From assembly GCF_002303925.1 (NCBI RefSeq), contig NZ_MRCS01000030.1:22672-86671 (forward strand): DNA of 64,000 nucleotides, given 5' to 3'. How positions within the stretch are numbered: position 1 is the stretch's first letter; each line of letters begins with the position of its first letter. The notes below the pieces were generated by a model. That model made no database searches and had not been told where the DNA came from. It worked only from the letters and a program-made list of their open reading frames with translations. The stretch comes from Pseudomonas sp. ACN8 (GTDB lineage: Bacteria > Pseudomonadota > Gammaproteobacteria > Pseudomonadales > Pseudomonadaceae). The translations under genes and the position numbers were made by a program. Shown piece by piece: positions 16,983 through 26,163 of this stretch.

Positions 16983-17859
16983 CAAAAGTGATGCCCGCCA
17001 ATACCAGCACGGCACCGATGACGAAGTTCAGGCTCAGTTCCTCGCCGAGCAGCACCACACCGAAGGTGACGCCGAACAACGGCGTCATGAACGAAAACAC
17101 CGCGAGGTTGGCCGCCAGGTAACGGCGCAGCAGCCAGAACCAGATCAGGTAACTGAAGAACGACACGACCACGCCTTGAAACAGCACACTGGCCACCGCC
17201 ACGCTGGTCAGGCTGACATGGGTGATCTGGCCGCTGAGCAGCGCAATCAACAACAGGCCGAAGAAGCCGACAATCAACTGATAGAACAGCGTCAGGGTCA
17301 CCGGCGCTTCCGACAGGCGCGAAGCGCGCACCACCACCGTGGTCGCGCCCCAGGCGGCACCCGCCAGCACGCCCAGGGCATCGCCCATCAACATGCGGTA
17401 ATCAAGGTTGTCCCAGGACACCCCACCGGCAAACGCAATCGCAATCCCGATAAACGCCAGGACAATCCCCAGCCATTGCAACGGCCGCAAACGCTCACTG
17501 GGCAGCAACCAGTGCACCCCCAATGCGGTGAAGATCGGGGCCGTGTAGAGGAACACCGACATGTGCGCCGCCGTGGTCAGTTGCAGGCCTTCGGAAATGA
17601 AGAAGAACTCCAGGCCGAACAAGGCACCGGCCAACAGACCGCCGCGCCAGGTTGCACCCACCTGGTTCCAGCCGCCCTTCCAGCAGATCAGCAGCCCGAC
17701 CAGCAACGCCGACATACCGGAACGTCCGGCCGCCTGCATCACCGGCGCGATATCGGCCGCCGCCCACTTGATCATCACCTGCTGCACGCCCCAGACCAGG
17801 CACAACCCGACCATCACTTGCAGGGCAAACCCGTCGGCGCTGCGCCGGGTGGCGCTCAC
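16927..17859 (-). CDS. EamA/DMT-family exporter
   Basis: 310 aa from the GTG at 17859, which has GAGG seven bases upstream; the frame is open upstream without an RBS. Ten membrane helices in two EamA repeats (VWGVQQVMIKWAAADIAPVM in the first; LGVLAGAAWGATTVVVRASR in the second). The family exports amino acids and metabolites. The gene converges on and overlaps the MFS gene. Confidence 0.82.
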   Translation of the reverse strand: MSATRRSADGFALQVMVGLCLVWGVQQVMIKWAAADIAPVMQAAGRSGMSALLVGLLICWKGGWNQVGATWRGGLLAGALFGLEFFFISEGLQLTTAAHMSVFLYTAPIFTALGVHWLLPSERLRPLQWLGIVLAFIGIAIAFAGGVSWDNLDYRMLMGDALGVLAGAAWGATTVVVRASRLSEAPVTLTLFYQLIVGFFGLLLIALLSGQITHVSLTSVAVASVLFQGVVVSFFSYLIWFWLLRRYLAANLAVFSFMTPLFGVTFGVVLLGEELSLNFVIGAVLVLAGITFVSAEQWLRRRLRKALGQH

Positions 17860-18053
17860 CGGAACACCTCGAAGACACAATCCATGGCAAAGACTCGGCA
17901 GTAAAAGCAAAGCCCCGGCCTTCTCGTTGAAAAGAAAACACCGGGGCGAAGAATCATATTGTCGATTATTGACCAGAAGACCAGAAAATGCCGCCTGCCA
18001 GAGACCTCTACTTCTCTGCCTGCGCCATCCTGGCCCTCTGTATTGTCAGCGCA

Positions 18054-18890
18054 TCAACTGAGTTCAATGCGATCGGCATGAATGACAATCTGGCCATTCT
18101 TGTACAACGCACCGATGGCCTTCTTGAAGTTGCCCTTGCTGACACCGAACAGGCTGCTGATCAACGCCGGATCGCTCTTGTCGCTCACCGCCAGGCTGCC
18201 GTTGTTTTCGCGCAACTTGGCGAGGATCTTCGAGTTCAGGCTGGTGGCCGCTTCCTGGCCGACCGGCTGCAGGCTAAGGCTGATCTTGCCGTCGGCGCGA
18301 ACTTCCTTGATGAAGCCCTTTTCTTCTTTACCGGCGCGCATGAACTTGAAGATTTCGTTCTTGTGGATCAGGCCCCAATGCTTGTTGTTGATGATGGCCT
18401 TGAAGCCCATGTCCGTGGCTTCGGCCACCAGCAGATCCACTTCCTGGCCCGCGGTGTAGTTGGCCGGGGTTTTGTCCAGGTAGCGGTCCAGGCGCGCGGT
18501 CGCGGTGATGCGACGGGTGTGCTTGTCGAGATAGACATGCACAACCACATACTCGCCCGCCGTCATCTGACGCTTCTCTTCGGAGAACGGCAGCAACAGG
18601 TCTTTCGGCAACCCCCAGTCCAGGAATACGCCGATGCTGTTGACTTCAACAACTTTCAAACTGGCGAATTCACCGACTTGAACTTTCGGTTTTTCAGTAG
18701 TTGCGATGAGTTTGTCATCGCTGTCCAGATAAATAAAAACGTTGAGCCAGTCTTCATCTTCGCTAGGAATATCTTTTGGAATATAACGATTAGGCAGAAG
18801 GATTTCGCCATCCGCGCCACCGTCCAGATATAAACCGAAGTTAGTGTGTTTAACCACTTGCAAACTGTTGTAACGCCCGACTAAAGCCAT
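18054..18890 (-). CDS. cvfB: CvfB-like S1 RNA-binding protein
   Basis: 278 aa from MALVGRYNSLQVVKHTNFGL; an upstream in-frame start at 18905 is possible. It has tandem S1-like OB folds (for example LYLDGGADGEILLPNRYIP and VFLDWGLPKDLLLPFSEEKR) and a C-terminal winged-helix (ISSLFGVSKGNFKKAIGALY), the arrangement of the CvfB/YitL family. CvfB in Staphylococcus is an RNA-binding virulence regulator; the function in Pseudomonas is not established. It stands alone with a 360-bp upstream gap. Confidence 0.82.
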   Translation of the reverse strand: MALVGRYNSLQVVKHTNFGLYLDGGADGEILLPNRYIPKDIPSEDEDWLNVFIYLDSDDKLIATTEKPKVQVGEFASLKVVEVNSIGVFLDWGLPKDLLLPFSEEKRQMTAGEYVVVHVYLDKHTRRITATARLDRYLDKTPANYTAGQEVDLLVAEATDMGFKAIINNKHWGLIHKNEIFKFMRAGKEEKGFIKEVRADGKISLSLQPVGQEAATSLNSKILAKLRENNGSLAVSDKSDPALISSLFGVSKGNFKKAIGALYKNGQIVIHADRIELS

Positions 18891-19250
18891 GTCCAATACC
18901 CTCATTGCGTGGGCGGCATTCTACCCGGTTTTAAGCGCTGCGTTCGGCAGCCGGCCCGGTGGCGCGAGAAAATCCTCTGAAACCCTTAATTTTCCCGGGG
19001 TTTCATACCGCGCCTGGCCGCTCGTCAGGCCGATCCGGGCATTTACGCCATGCCCAGGCAAGCGTGACGCGGTATTTTTTCAGGCAATGTTATTAGTTAA
19101 AACAGCGGCTTAGGTGCATATTTCGAATATTGGCCGGTGACTGGTTACCCCGCCCTCACGGATATACCGAGGGGATATTTGCCAAGCAATTATCTGGTAA
19201 TTCCTGTACGATGCCTGGCCAAGTTAATTTTCTACAGGTTAATGGCCGCC
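18891..19250. other. Intergenic region upstream of cvfB
   Basis: About 360 bp. It contains the inverted repeat GAAACCC/GGGTTTC near 18977-19003 and GC-rich dyads around 19010-19060. I see no clear promoter, RNA gene or ORF beyond the small gene that starts at its right end. Confidence 0.4.
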
Positions 19251-19430
19251 ATGCGCGTAAAAGCATCCACCAGCAAAGCAAAGCCAGCTCCAGCCGTCGA
19301 AACCAGCGAATCGATCAACAGCCAGATCGCTGCGTTCCTCAAGTCCGGCGGTGAAATCCAGCAAATTGCCAAAGGCGTCAGCGGCCAGACGTTCGGCCCG
19401 TCCAAGCAGATCACCCTGGGCAAAAAGTAA
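19251..19430 (+). CDS. Small basic protein, unknown function
   Basis: 59 aa from ATG at 19251 (an ATG at 19242 would add three residues). Starts MRVKASTSKAKPAPAVETSE and ends GQTFGPSKQITLGKK; the Lys/Ala/Pro-rich head is followed by a short helix (INSQIAAFLKSGGEIQQIAK). The style is that of small conserved nucleoid- or ribosome-associated pseudomonad proteins, but I cannot name a family. Confidence 0.6.
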   Translation: MRVKASTSKAKPAPAVETSESINSQIAAFLKSGGEIQQIAKGVSGQTFGPSKQITLGKK

Positions 19431-19635
19431 TCCCCTCGCGTCACCTGGTCCCAAAGCGCTTTGAGCTTCGAAGCGCTTGGACTGGAACCCTCGATACTCC
19501 CGCGCCACTCCTTCAATTCTCTGTAAATCGACGAACGGCCTTCATTGCCGATCATTCGCCGGTATCCTTGCACACGTCTGGATCAAGCGTTTCAGCGGGC
19601 CCACCCGCCTGTCCTCGCTGTTCATGGAGTGACGC

Positions 19636-20358
19636 ATGTTCAAACCTTTCTATCTATCGGCATTGCTCGGTGGCCTGCTGGCCTGCTCCGTGGCACACGC
19701 ACAAATCTTTCAGCGTGAACTGGGTGCCTTCGACCTCAAGCTCGGCACCAGCCCCACCCGCAGCATGGCCCAGGGCCTGGTCAAGCCTTCGGCCGTCGGC
19801 TCGTTCCACGGCGGCCTGGACCTGAGCCACGACAGCGGTTTCTATGTGGGCCAATGGTCGCCCAGCATGGGCATCAGCCCGGGAAAAGACCTCGAAATCG
19901 ATTCCTACATGGGTTTTAAACAACCCTTCGACCAAACCCTCGGCTACGAAGTGGGCCTGATCCGCTACAGCTACCCCGAAGTCACGACCCCTGCCAGCCA
20001 GGAACTGTTCGGCGGCCTGACCTTGCTCGGCAGCCGTTTCGGCATCGCCTTCAGCAATGACCCGGACAAGCAGAACAACACCCTGTTCGCTGACTTGAGC
20101 GGCAATCAACCGTTCGGTGTCGGCATCAGCCTGAAATACACCACCCACCAATTCAATACGCCAGTGGCGGTGGATGGCGGGTATGTAGGCAGCTTTACCG
20201 ATTGGTCGCTGAAATTGTCCCGACCGTTCATGGGCATCGACCTCGACCTGATCTACAGTGACTCCAGCCTGAGCGGCAGCGGTTGCTCGGCCTATGCCGG
20301 GCACAACAACCAATGCGACGGGCTGGTGACGCTCAAGGCCGAACATGCGTTCTATTGA
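19636..20358 (+). CDS. TorF-type putative outer-membrane porin (TIGR02001-like)
   Basis: 240 aa with signal peptide (MFKPFYLSALLGGLLACSVA, cut after AHA). The mature part is an amphipathic beta-barrel rich in alternating Gly/aromatic strands (GGLDLSHDSGFYVGQWSPSM, YEVGLIRYSYPE, KLSRPFMGIDLDLIYSDSSL) and ends in an aromatic residue (AFY), as outer-membrane proteins do. It resembles the family of small putative porins with a conserved two-Cys loop (GCSAYAGHNNQCDG). Substrate unknown. Confidence 0.75.
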   Translation: MFKPFYLSALLGGLLACSVAHAQIFQRELGAFDLKLGTSPTRSMAQGLVKPSAVGSFHGGLDLSHDSGFYVGQWSPSMGISPGKDLEIDSYMGFKQPFDQTLGYEVGLIRYSYPEVTTPASQELFGGLTLLGSRFGIAFSNDPDKQNNTLFADLSGNQPFGVGISLKYTTHQFNTPVAVDGGYVGSFTDWSLKLSRPFMGIDLDLIYSDSSLSGSGCSAYAGHNNQCDGLVTLKAEHAFY

Positions 20359-20435
20359 TCGACTGAACTGCCGGACGCCTCCCGGGTTCACATGAGAATC
20401 AGACCCCGAAGACTGGCTTTCGCAAGGATTCGCCC

Positions 20436-21305
20436 ATGTCCCGCTGGTTCAAACATATCGTCGTTGTGCTGAGCGTTTCCCTCGCCCTCGGCGCGTGCAG
20501 CCGCGTGGGCCTGGCCTACCGCAATCTCGATGTGATCATCCCGTGGACGCTCAGCGACTATCTGGACATGAACGGCGAGCAGAAAAGCTGGCTGGACGAA
20601 CGCCTGAAGGAACACCTGAGCTGGCACTGCACCACCCAACTGCCCGGCTACCTCGACTGGCTGGACCGCCTGCAAGCCATGATCGCCACCAACCAGATCA
20701 CCGATGCCGCCTTGCAGGCCCGCGCCCGTGAAGCCGAACAGGCGATCGCCGAAACCGCGCGGGAAATCACCCCGTCAGCCATCGAGTTGCTGCAAGGGCT
20801 GGATGATAAACAGGTCGCCGAAATGAACGATGCCTTTGCCAAGGACCAGCGCAAACGCCAGCAGGAATACCTCAAACCTTCCCTCGACCAGCAGATCAAG
20901 GAACGCGGCGCGCGCATGGAGAAGCGCCTGAACGACTGGCTCGGGCCACTGAGCACTACCCAGCAACAGCGGGTAGCCACATGGTCCAACGCCCTGGGCG
21001 AGCAGAACACCCAGTGGCTTGCCAACCGGGTCCATTGGCAAAAGCAGTTCAGCGCGGCTATTGCGCAACGCCAGAGTCCGCAATTCCCACAACGCATCGA
21101 GACACTTCTGGTCAATCGCGAGAGCTTGTGGACGCCCGCCTATCGACAGGCCTTTGCCAACACCGAAGCCCAGGCACGTTCGCTGTTCGTGGATCTGATG
21201 GCCGAAAGCACGCCGAACCAGCGCGCACGATTGCTGAAGAAAATTGAAGGTGTGAGGAAGGACTTCAGCGACCTGAAGTGCCTGAAAGCAGCGAAACAAA
21301 GCTGA
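20436..21305 (+). CDS. DUF6279-like outer-membrane lipoprotein
   Basis: 289 aa, lipoprotein signal with lipobox LGAC (Cys 22). The mature part is helical with the conserved opening SRVGLAYRNLDVIIPWTLSD and many Gln/Arg/Glu heptads after residue 120. Such lipoproteins are common in Pseudomonas and of unknown function. It follows the porin-like gene by 77 bp. Confidence 0.72.
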   Translation: MSRWFKHIVVVLSVSLALGACSRVGLAYRNLDVIIPWTLSDYLDMNGEQKSWLDERLKEHLSWHCTTQLPGYLDWLDRLQAMIATNQITDAALQARAREAEQAIAETAREITPSAIELLQGLDDKQVAEMNDAFAKDQRKRQQEYLKPSLDQQIKERGARMEKRLNDWLGPLSTTQQQRVATWSNALGEQNTQWLANRVHWQKQFSAAIAQRQSPQFPQRIETLLVNRESLWTPAYRQAFANTEAQARSLFVDLMAESTPNQRARLLKKIEGVRKDFSDLKCLKAAKQS

Positions 21306-21321
21306 GGACAACGCAAGACCA

Positions 21322-21355
21322 ATGTGGGAGCGAGCCTGCTCGCTCCCACAGGGGA
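21322..21355. repeat. Compact REP palindrome
   Basis: Single near-perfect palindrome built on GGGAGCGAGCCTGCTCGCTC between convergent genes; a collapsed REP pair that could also act as a transcription barrier. Confidence 0.8.
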
Positions 21356-21365
21356 TCACACCACG

Positions 21366-21758
21366 TCAGGCAATCTGCGCCTTTGACGCCACCTCATCAA
21401 ACGTTACTTCATTCAGCGCATCCTCCTGTTCGTCCAGCACCTGCCGCGGGTGATCATTGCCGGGAATACTGCTGTCGATCAGGCTCAACAAACGCGAACC
21501 CCGTGCCGTCAATATGTAATTGGTGCCCGTGCCACCTTCGTCTTCCGGTCGCGGCTCGATATAGCCACGCGCCAGCAGCAACTTTTCGTACTCGCCAGCC
21601 ATCGTTTTCAAGTGATCAAGATTTTCAATCGGCTCGCCTTCCGCGGCCTTCTGCGCGGCATGCTGTTCGGCGTAGGGCCGCGGCGTGAAACTGTGGCCCG
21701 CACTGTTTTGCACTTCATGCAGCAAGCGCTCAATCAAGTCCCAGTTGTAAGTCGTCAT
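21366..21758 (-). CDS. DUF2513-like winged-helix protein
   Basis: 130 aa. Opens with YNWDLIERLLHEVQN and has LLLARGYIEPRPEDE... ILTARGSRLLSLIDS, the helix-then-wing layout seen in DUF2513 proteins, small putative DNA-binding regulators often of phage origin. No operon partner. Target unknown. Confidence 0.6.
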   Translation of the reverse strand: MTTYNWDLIERLLHEVQNSAGHSFTPRPYAEQHAAQKAAEGEPIENLDHLKTMAGEYEKLLLARGYIEPRPEDEGGTGTNYILTARGSRLLSLIDSSIPGNDHPRQVLDEQEDALNEVTFDEVASKAQIA

Positions 21759-21952
21759 CCTGATTCAGCCTCCGGTACCCGTTCGATTGATGCCCGTGCA
21801 ATTGAACGGGCCTTACAGGTTGTGACCGGTACACCCGGCCGCCGTTCAGCCGGGCGTTTGCAGACGACCGACCGGCGGCATGTCGAATTTCATGCAAGCC
21901 AAACGACTAGGCTGTGTAGGTCACCTCCCCGCCCCACGCAGGAGAAAACAAC

Positions 21953-22687
21953 ATGAACATTCAGAACCATCCCGTCGTATCGCGGGAAGAATGGCTCGCC
22001 GCCCGCAAACAGCACCTGGCCCACGAGAAAGCCTTCACCAAGGAAAGAGACAGGCTCAGCGCCGAACGCCGCGCCCTGCCCTGGGTAAAAATCGACAAGG
22101 ACTACCACTTCCAGGGCCCCGATGGCGAACTGAAACTGGCGGACCTGTTCGGGGGGCGCAGCCAGTTGGTCATCTACCACTTCATGTTCGCCGAGGGCTG
22201 GGACGAGGGCTGCCCCGGTTGCTCGTACCTGAGCGATCACATCGACGGCGCCAACCAGCACCTGGCCCACCATGACGTGGCCGTGGTGGCGGTTTCCCAC
22301 GCACCGTTCGCTGAATTCCAGGCCTTCAAACGGCGCATGGGCTGGAAATTCGACTGGGTGTCTTCGGCAGGATGCGATTTCAACTACGACTTTGGCGTCT
22401 GTGCCCGAGCCGAAGAGGTCGCCGCCGGAAAGGCTACGTACAACTACGAAAAAACCGACGGCGCCGAGGAAGAACTCCCCGGTCTCAGCGTGTTTTATCG
22501 CAATGACGCCGGCGAAATCTTCCATACCTACTCCACCTATGCCCGGGGCCTGGACATGCTGGTCGGCGCCTACAACTACCTCGACCTGACGCCCAAGGGG
22601 CGCAACGAAGAAGAAATCATGGAGTGGGTCCGGCATCATGACAAATATGAGGAACAGGAGAAGTCGAGCTGCTGTCATGGTGGTTAG
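21953..22687 (+). CDS. DUF899 thioredoxin-like protein
   Basis: 244 aa. Contains the DUF899 hallmarks: VSREEWLAARKQHLAHEKAF at the start, LADLFGGRSQLVIYHFMF, the redox-like motif DEGCPGCSYLSDHIDGA (CPGC) and GLSVFYRNDAGEIFHTYSTY. The fold is thioredoxin-like; the activity of this family is not established. RBS AGGAGAAA. Confidence 0.85.
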   Translation: MNIQNHPVVSREEWLAARKQHLAHEKAFTKERDRLSAERRALPWVKIDKDYHFQGPDGELKLADLFGGRSQLVIYHFMFAEGWDEGCPGCSYLSDHIDGANQHLAHHDVAVVAVSHAPFAEFQAFKRRMGWKFDWVSSAGCDFNYDFGVCARAEEVAAGKATYNYEKTDGAEEELPGLSVFYRNDAGEIFHTYSTYARGLDMLVGAYNYLDLTPKGRNEEEIMEWVRHHDKYEEQEKSSCCHGG

Positions 22688-22703
22688 CCCCAGACAGCGA
22701 GGC

Positions 22704-22784
22704 GCGGCCTTCGCGGGCAAGCCACGCTCCCACAGTTCCTGTGGCGCTCACAAAACCTGTGTGCTTACCCGCGAAGGGGCCCCG
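22704..22784. repeat. REP-like pair of another family
   Basis: GGCCTTCGCGGGCAAGCCAC and, in inverse order, GCTTACCCGCGAAGGGGCC, a different REP subfamily from the GAGCGAGCC type found elsewhere in the window. Confidence 0.65.
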
Positions 22785-22863
22785 GCAATCACAGACTGAA
22801 CTTTCCCCAGGGGCCAACGCTCAACCGGTTAACCCGCCTTGACCGGAGCTGAGGCCCGCCCCC

Positions 22864-23142
22864 ATGAAACCACTGCTGAAGACGCTCACTCTCGCCGCTG
22901 CCCTCACCTGCGCCCTGCCCGCCTGGGCCTGCACCCTTGATGAAGCCACCGCCAAGCGCGAACAACTGGCCCGGGAAGTGGCCAGGCTCACCGAGCAAAA
23001 CCCGACCAAGGCCAAGGAGATCAACGACGAATTGCAGAAGATGGACTTGGGGACGGCGGCCAAGGACTTGCCGGATAAATGCCAGTTGATCGATCAACGC
23101 CTGAAGGAGTTGGAGTCCGCCGAGAAGAAAACCGAAGGCTGA
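22864..23142 (+). CDS. Small exported coiled-coil protein
   Basis: 92 aa with signal peptide (cut after AWA) and two Cys in the mature part (ACTLDEA and DKCQLID). The remainder is a charged helix (KREQLAREVARLTEQNPTKA). Probably periplasmic. No family recognised. A strong bidirectional terminator follows. Confidence 0.65.
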   Translation: MKPLLKTLTLAAALTCALPAWACTLDEATAKREQLAREVARLTEQNPTKAKEINDELQKMDLGTAAKDLPDKCQLIDQRLKELESAEKKTEG

Positions 23143-23160
23143 TAAACGCCAGGCATAAAA

Positions 23161-23185
23161 AAACCCGGACACTGTCCGGGTTTTT
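23161..23185. terminator. Bidirectional intrinsic terminator
   Basis: AAACCCGGACACTGTCCGGG followed by TTTTT, with an A-run before it on the plus strand, so it serves both the 92-aa gene and the convergent helicase gene. Confidence 0.9.
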
Positions 23186-23205
23186 CACAGGCCATCTACA
23201 ACGAC

Positions 23206-24546
23206 TTACTCAGCCGCCGGCGCTTCCGGCTTGCGGCGCTTGAGCGGGGCCATGCCGTCCTTGCTGACCAGGGAATCGCTCTTGGGCCGGTTGGCGCTCT
23301 TGCGCTTGGTCGGGGTCTTGGCGGCAGTCTTCTTCTTGTCGCCCTTGGCGTCGGTCTTTTTCTTCTTCACGCCGACGGCCTTGCCCGAGGCCTTGACCTT
23401 TTTCGGTCCGCCGTAGGTGCCTTTGACTTCCTTGATGGTGCGGCGCTCGAAGCTCTGCTTGAGGTAGCGTTCGATGCTCGACATCAGGTTCCAGTCGCCG
23501 TGGCAGATCAGCGAAATGGCCAGGCCATCGTTACCGGCGCGACCGGTACGACCGATGCGGTGCACGTATTCGTCGCCGCTGCGCGGCATGTCGAAGTTGA
23601 TCACCAGGTCCAGGCCGTCCACGTCCAGACCGCGAGCGGCAACGTCGGTGGCCACGAGGATTTTCACGCCGCCCTGCTTCAGACGGTCGATCGCCAGTTT
23701 GCGATCCTTCTGGTCTTTCTCGCCGTGCAGCACGAACGCTTTGTATTCCTGCGCCACCAGGCGGCCGTAGATACGGTCGGCCATGGCCCGGGTATTGGTG
23801 AAGACGATGGCCTTCTGGTAGGTCTCGTTGGCCAGCAGCCAGTTGACGATCTGTTCTTTGTGCTGGTTGTGGTCAGCGGTGATGATCTGCTGGCGGGTGG
23901 TGTCGTTCAACTGGCTGACCGCGTTGAGCTGCAAGTGCTCAGGGTTGTTCAGGACCTTGGCGATCATCTCGCGCAGGCCCGAACCACCGGTGGTGGCGGA
24001 GAACAGCATGGTCTGCTGACGGTTGGTGCATTCGTCCACCAGACGCTGAACGTCTTCGGCGAAGCCCATGTCGAGCATGCGGTCGGCTTCGTCGAGCACC
24101 AGTACTTCAACTTCTTTCAAGTCGAGGTTGCCGGCGTTCAACTGCTCAATCATCCGGCCCGGCGTACCGATCAGGATGTCCGGCACCTTGCGCAGCATCG
24201 CGGCCTGGACCTTGAAGTCTTCGCCGCCGGTGATCAGGCCGGACTTGATGAAAGTGAACTGCGAGAAGCGTTCAACTTCTTTCAAGGTCTGCTGGGCCAG
24301 TTCGCGGGTCGGCAGCAGGATCAGGGTCTTGATACTGACACGGATTTTCGCCGGGCCGATCAGACGGTTGAGGATCGGCAAAACGAATGCAGCGGTTTTG
24401 CCGCTACCGGTTTGCGCCGTCACCCGCAGGTCACGCCCCTGGAGCGCCAGCGGGATGGCCGCGGCTTGCACAGGCGTTGGCTCGACAAATTTCAGCTCGG
24501 CCACGGCTTTGAGCAGGCGTTCGTGCAGGGCGAATTGGGAAAACAC
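23206..24546 (-). CDS. DEAD-box ATP-dependent RNA helicase with basic tail
   Basis: 446 aa from a GTG at 24546 preceded by GAGGT. All helicase motifs are present: Q motif (ELKFVEPTPVQAAAIPLAL), I AQTGSGKTAA, Ia PTRELA, II VLDEADRM (DEAD), III SAT, V ATDVAARGLD, VI HRIGRTGRAG. The C-terminal 75 residues are Lys-rich and disordered (KKKKTDAKGDKKKTAAK) as in RhlE/SrmB-like proteins that bind rRNA. The in-frame region upstream of 24546 lacks an RBS. Likely role: ribosome assembly or RNA decay; the subfamily is not certain. Confidence 0.85.
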   Translation of the reverse strand: MFSQFALHERLLKAVAELKFVEPTPVQAAAIPLALQGRDLRVTAQTGSGKTAAFVLPILNRLIGPAKIRVSIKTLILLPTRELAQQTLKEVERFSQFTFIKSGLITGGEDFKVQAAMLRKVPDILIGTPGRMIEQLNAGNLDLKEVEVLVLDEADRMLDMGFAEDVQRLVDECTNRQQTMLFSATTGGSGLREMIAKVLNNPEHLQLNAVSQLNDTTRQQIITADHNQHKEQIVNWLLANETYQKAIVFTNTRAMADRIYGRLVAQEYKAFVLHGEKDQKDRKLAIDRLKQGGVKILVATDVAARGLDVDGLDLVINFDMPRSGDEYVHRIGRTGRAGNDGLAISLICHGDWNLMSSIERYLKQSFERRTIKEVKGTYGGPKKVKASGKAVGVKKKKTDAKGDKKKTAAKTPTKRKSANRPKSDSLVSKDGMAPLKRRKPEAPAAE

Positions 24547-24737
24547 GGGTGCTACCTCGAAGAAATGCAAAAAAACAGCTGCATAGGGTAACGGTTTCGA
24601 ACGCTCAGGCCGAGTTTCTTTATACAAATGACGGTAAACAGTTGGTTTTTTGTTGCCTGATTTTTCCCGAAACGTAATACAAAGCGTCTTAAATGCTCTA
24701 ATCCCTTCTCGCGCCTTACAGAAGAATCGTTTCAACC

Positions 24738-26036
24738 ATGGATATCAAACAGCTCTGGACCAACGTTCTGGACCTTTGGGGCGCTCTCGACCAGCACCCG
24801 CTCGTGCACTCCAGCCTGTCGCTGTTGCTGCTATTGGCAATTGCGCTGTTCCTCGGACGGGTGGCGCGCTACCTCATTCTGCACGCGGCAAAAATGCTCA
24901 GCCGCCAGCCGGCCCTGCACTGGGTCAATGATTTTCTACAGAACAAGGTGTTCCATCGCCTGGCGCAGATCACGCCTTCGCTGGTGATCCAGTTCGGCCT
25001 CAATCTGGTGCCGGACCTGAGCAAAACCAGCCTGAACTTCCTCGGCAACGTCGCCCTGTCCTTCACCTTCCTGTTTCTGTTGCTGGCGGTCAGCGCCCTG
25101 CTCAACGCCCTGCTGGACATCTACGCGCGCACCGAGCACGCCCGCACCCGGTCGATCAAAGGCTATGTGCAACTGGCGAAAATGGTGTTGTACGTGTTTG
25201 GCGCGATCATCATCGTCGCCACGCTGATCGACCGCTCGCCGCTGTTGCTGCTGTCGGGTCTGGGTGCCATGTCGGCGGTGATTCTGTTGGTCTACAAGGA
25301 CACGTTGCTGTCGTTCGTAGCCAGCGTGCAGTTGACCAGCAACGACATGCTGCGGGTCGGCGACTGGATCGAGATGCCCCAGGTGGGCGCCGACGGCGAT
25401 GTGGTGGACATCACGCTGCACACGGTCAAGGTGCAGAACTTCGACAAGACTATCGTCTCGATCCCGACCTGGCGCCTGATGTCCGAGTCGTTCAAGAACT
25501 GGCGCGGCATGCAGGCTTCCGGTGGCCGCCGGATCAAACGCAGCCTGTTCATCGACGCCAGCGGCGTACGCTTTCTGCGGGACGACGAAGAGCTCAAGCT
25601 GTCCCAGGTGCACTTGCTCACCGACTACATGACCCGCAAACAGGCCGAACTCAAGGCCTGGAACGAAGCCCAGGGCAACGTCGCGGCCATGTCGGCCAAC
25701 CGCCGCCGGATGACCAACATCGGTACTTTCCGCGCCTATGCGCTGGCCTACCTGAAGAGTCACCCGGGGATCCAGCCGAACATGACCTGCATGGTGCGTC
25801 AGATGCAGACCACGGCCCAGGGTATTCCGCTGGAAATCTATTGCTTCACCGGCACCACGGCGTGGGCCGACTACGAGCGGATCCAGGGGGATATTTTTGA
25901 CTACCTGCTGGCGGTGCTGCCGGAGTTTGGGTTGAGTCTTTATCAGCAACCGAGCGGGTCGGATCTGCGTGCGGGGATATTGCCGGCGGTGTTGGGCGCT
26001 AGCTATCTTCCCGAAGCCGAAAAACACAGGGTGTGA
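24738..26036 (+). CDS. YbdG-like mechanosensitive channel
   Basis: 432 aa. About five N-terminal membrane helices, then the MscS pore/beta segment (LLLLSGLGAMSAVILLVYKD, then SNDMLRVGDWIEMPQVGADG DVVDI, given in two parts) and a soluble C-terminal domain. The GDWIEMP and SIPTWRLMSESFKNW blocks match the YbdG/MscM branch of small-conductance mechanosensitive channels, which open at hypo-osmotic shock. Divergent from the helicase gene. Confidence 0.83.
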   Translation: MDIKQLWTNVLDLWGALDQHPLVHSSLSLLLLLAIALFLGRVARYLILHAAKMLSRQPALHWVNDFLQNKVFHRLAQITPSLVIQFGLNLVPDLSKTSLNFLGNVALSFTFLFLLLAVSALLNALLDIYARTEHARTRSIKGYVQLAKMVLYVFGAIIIVATLIDRSPLLLLSGLGAMSAVILLVYKDTLLSFVASVQLTSNDMLRVGDWIEMPQVGADGDVVDITLHTVKVQNFDKTIVSIPTWRLMSESFKNWRGMQASGGRRIKRSLFIDASGVRFLRDDEELKLSQVHLLTDYMTRKQAELKAWNEAQGNVAAMSANRRRMTNIGTFRAYALAYLKSHPGIQPNMTCMVRQMQTTAQGIPLEIYCFTGTTAWADYERIQGDIFDYLLAVLPEFGLSLYQQPSGSDLRAGILPAVLGASYLPEAEKHRV

Positions 26037-26052
26037 CACTACAAAAAACAAA

Positions 26053-26143
26053 TGTGGGAGCGAGCCTGCTCGCGATGGCGTTGGGTCATTCAACAATGAT
26101 GTCGATTGACCCTCCCTCATCGCGAGCAGGCTCGCTCCCACAA
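26053..26143. repeat. REPIN
   Basis: Inverted pair of GAGCGAGCCTGCTCGCGATG-type cores between the convergent channel and YcaC-like genes. Confidence 0.88.
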
Positions 26144-26163
26144 GTGTCGCGATAATTTTTCGG

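Noticed and set aside
23500..24591. 363-codon frame antisense to the DEAD-box helicase
   Set aside because: Shadow of a gene with complete helicase motifs.
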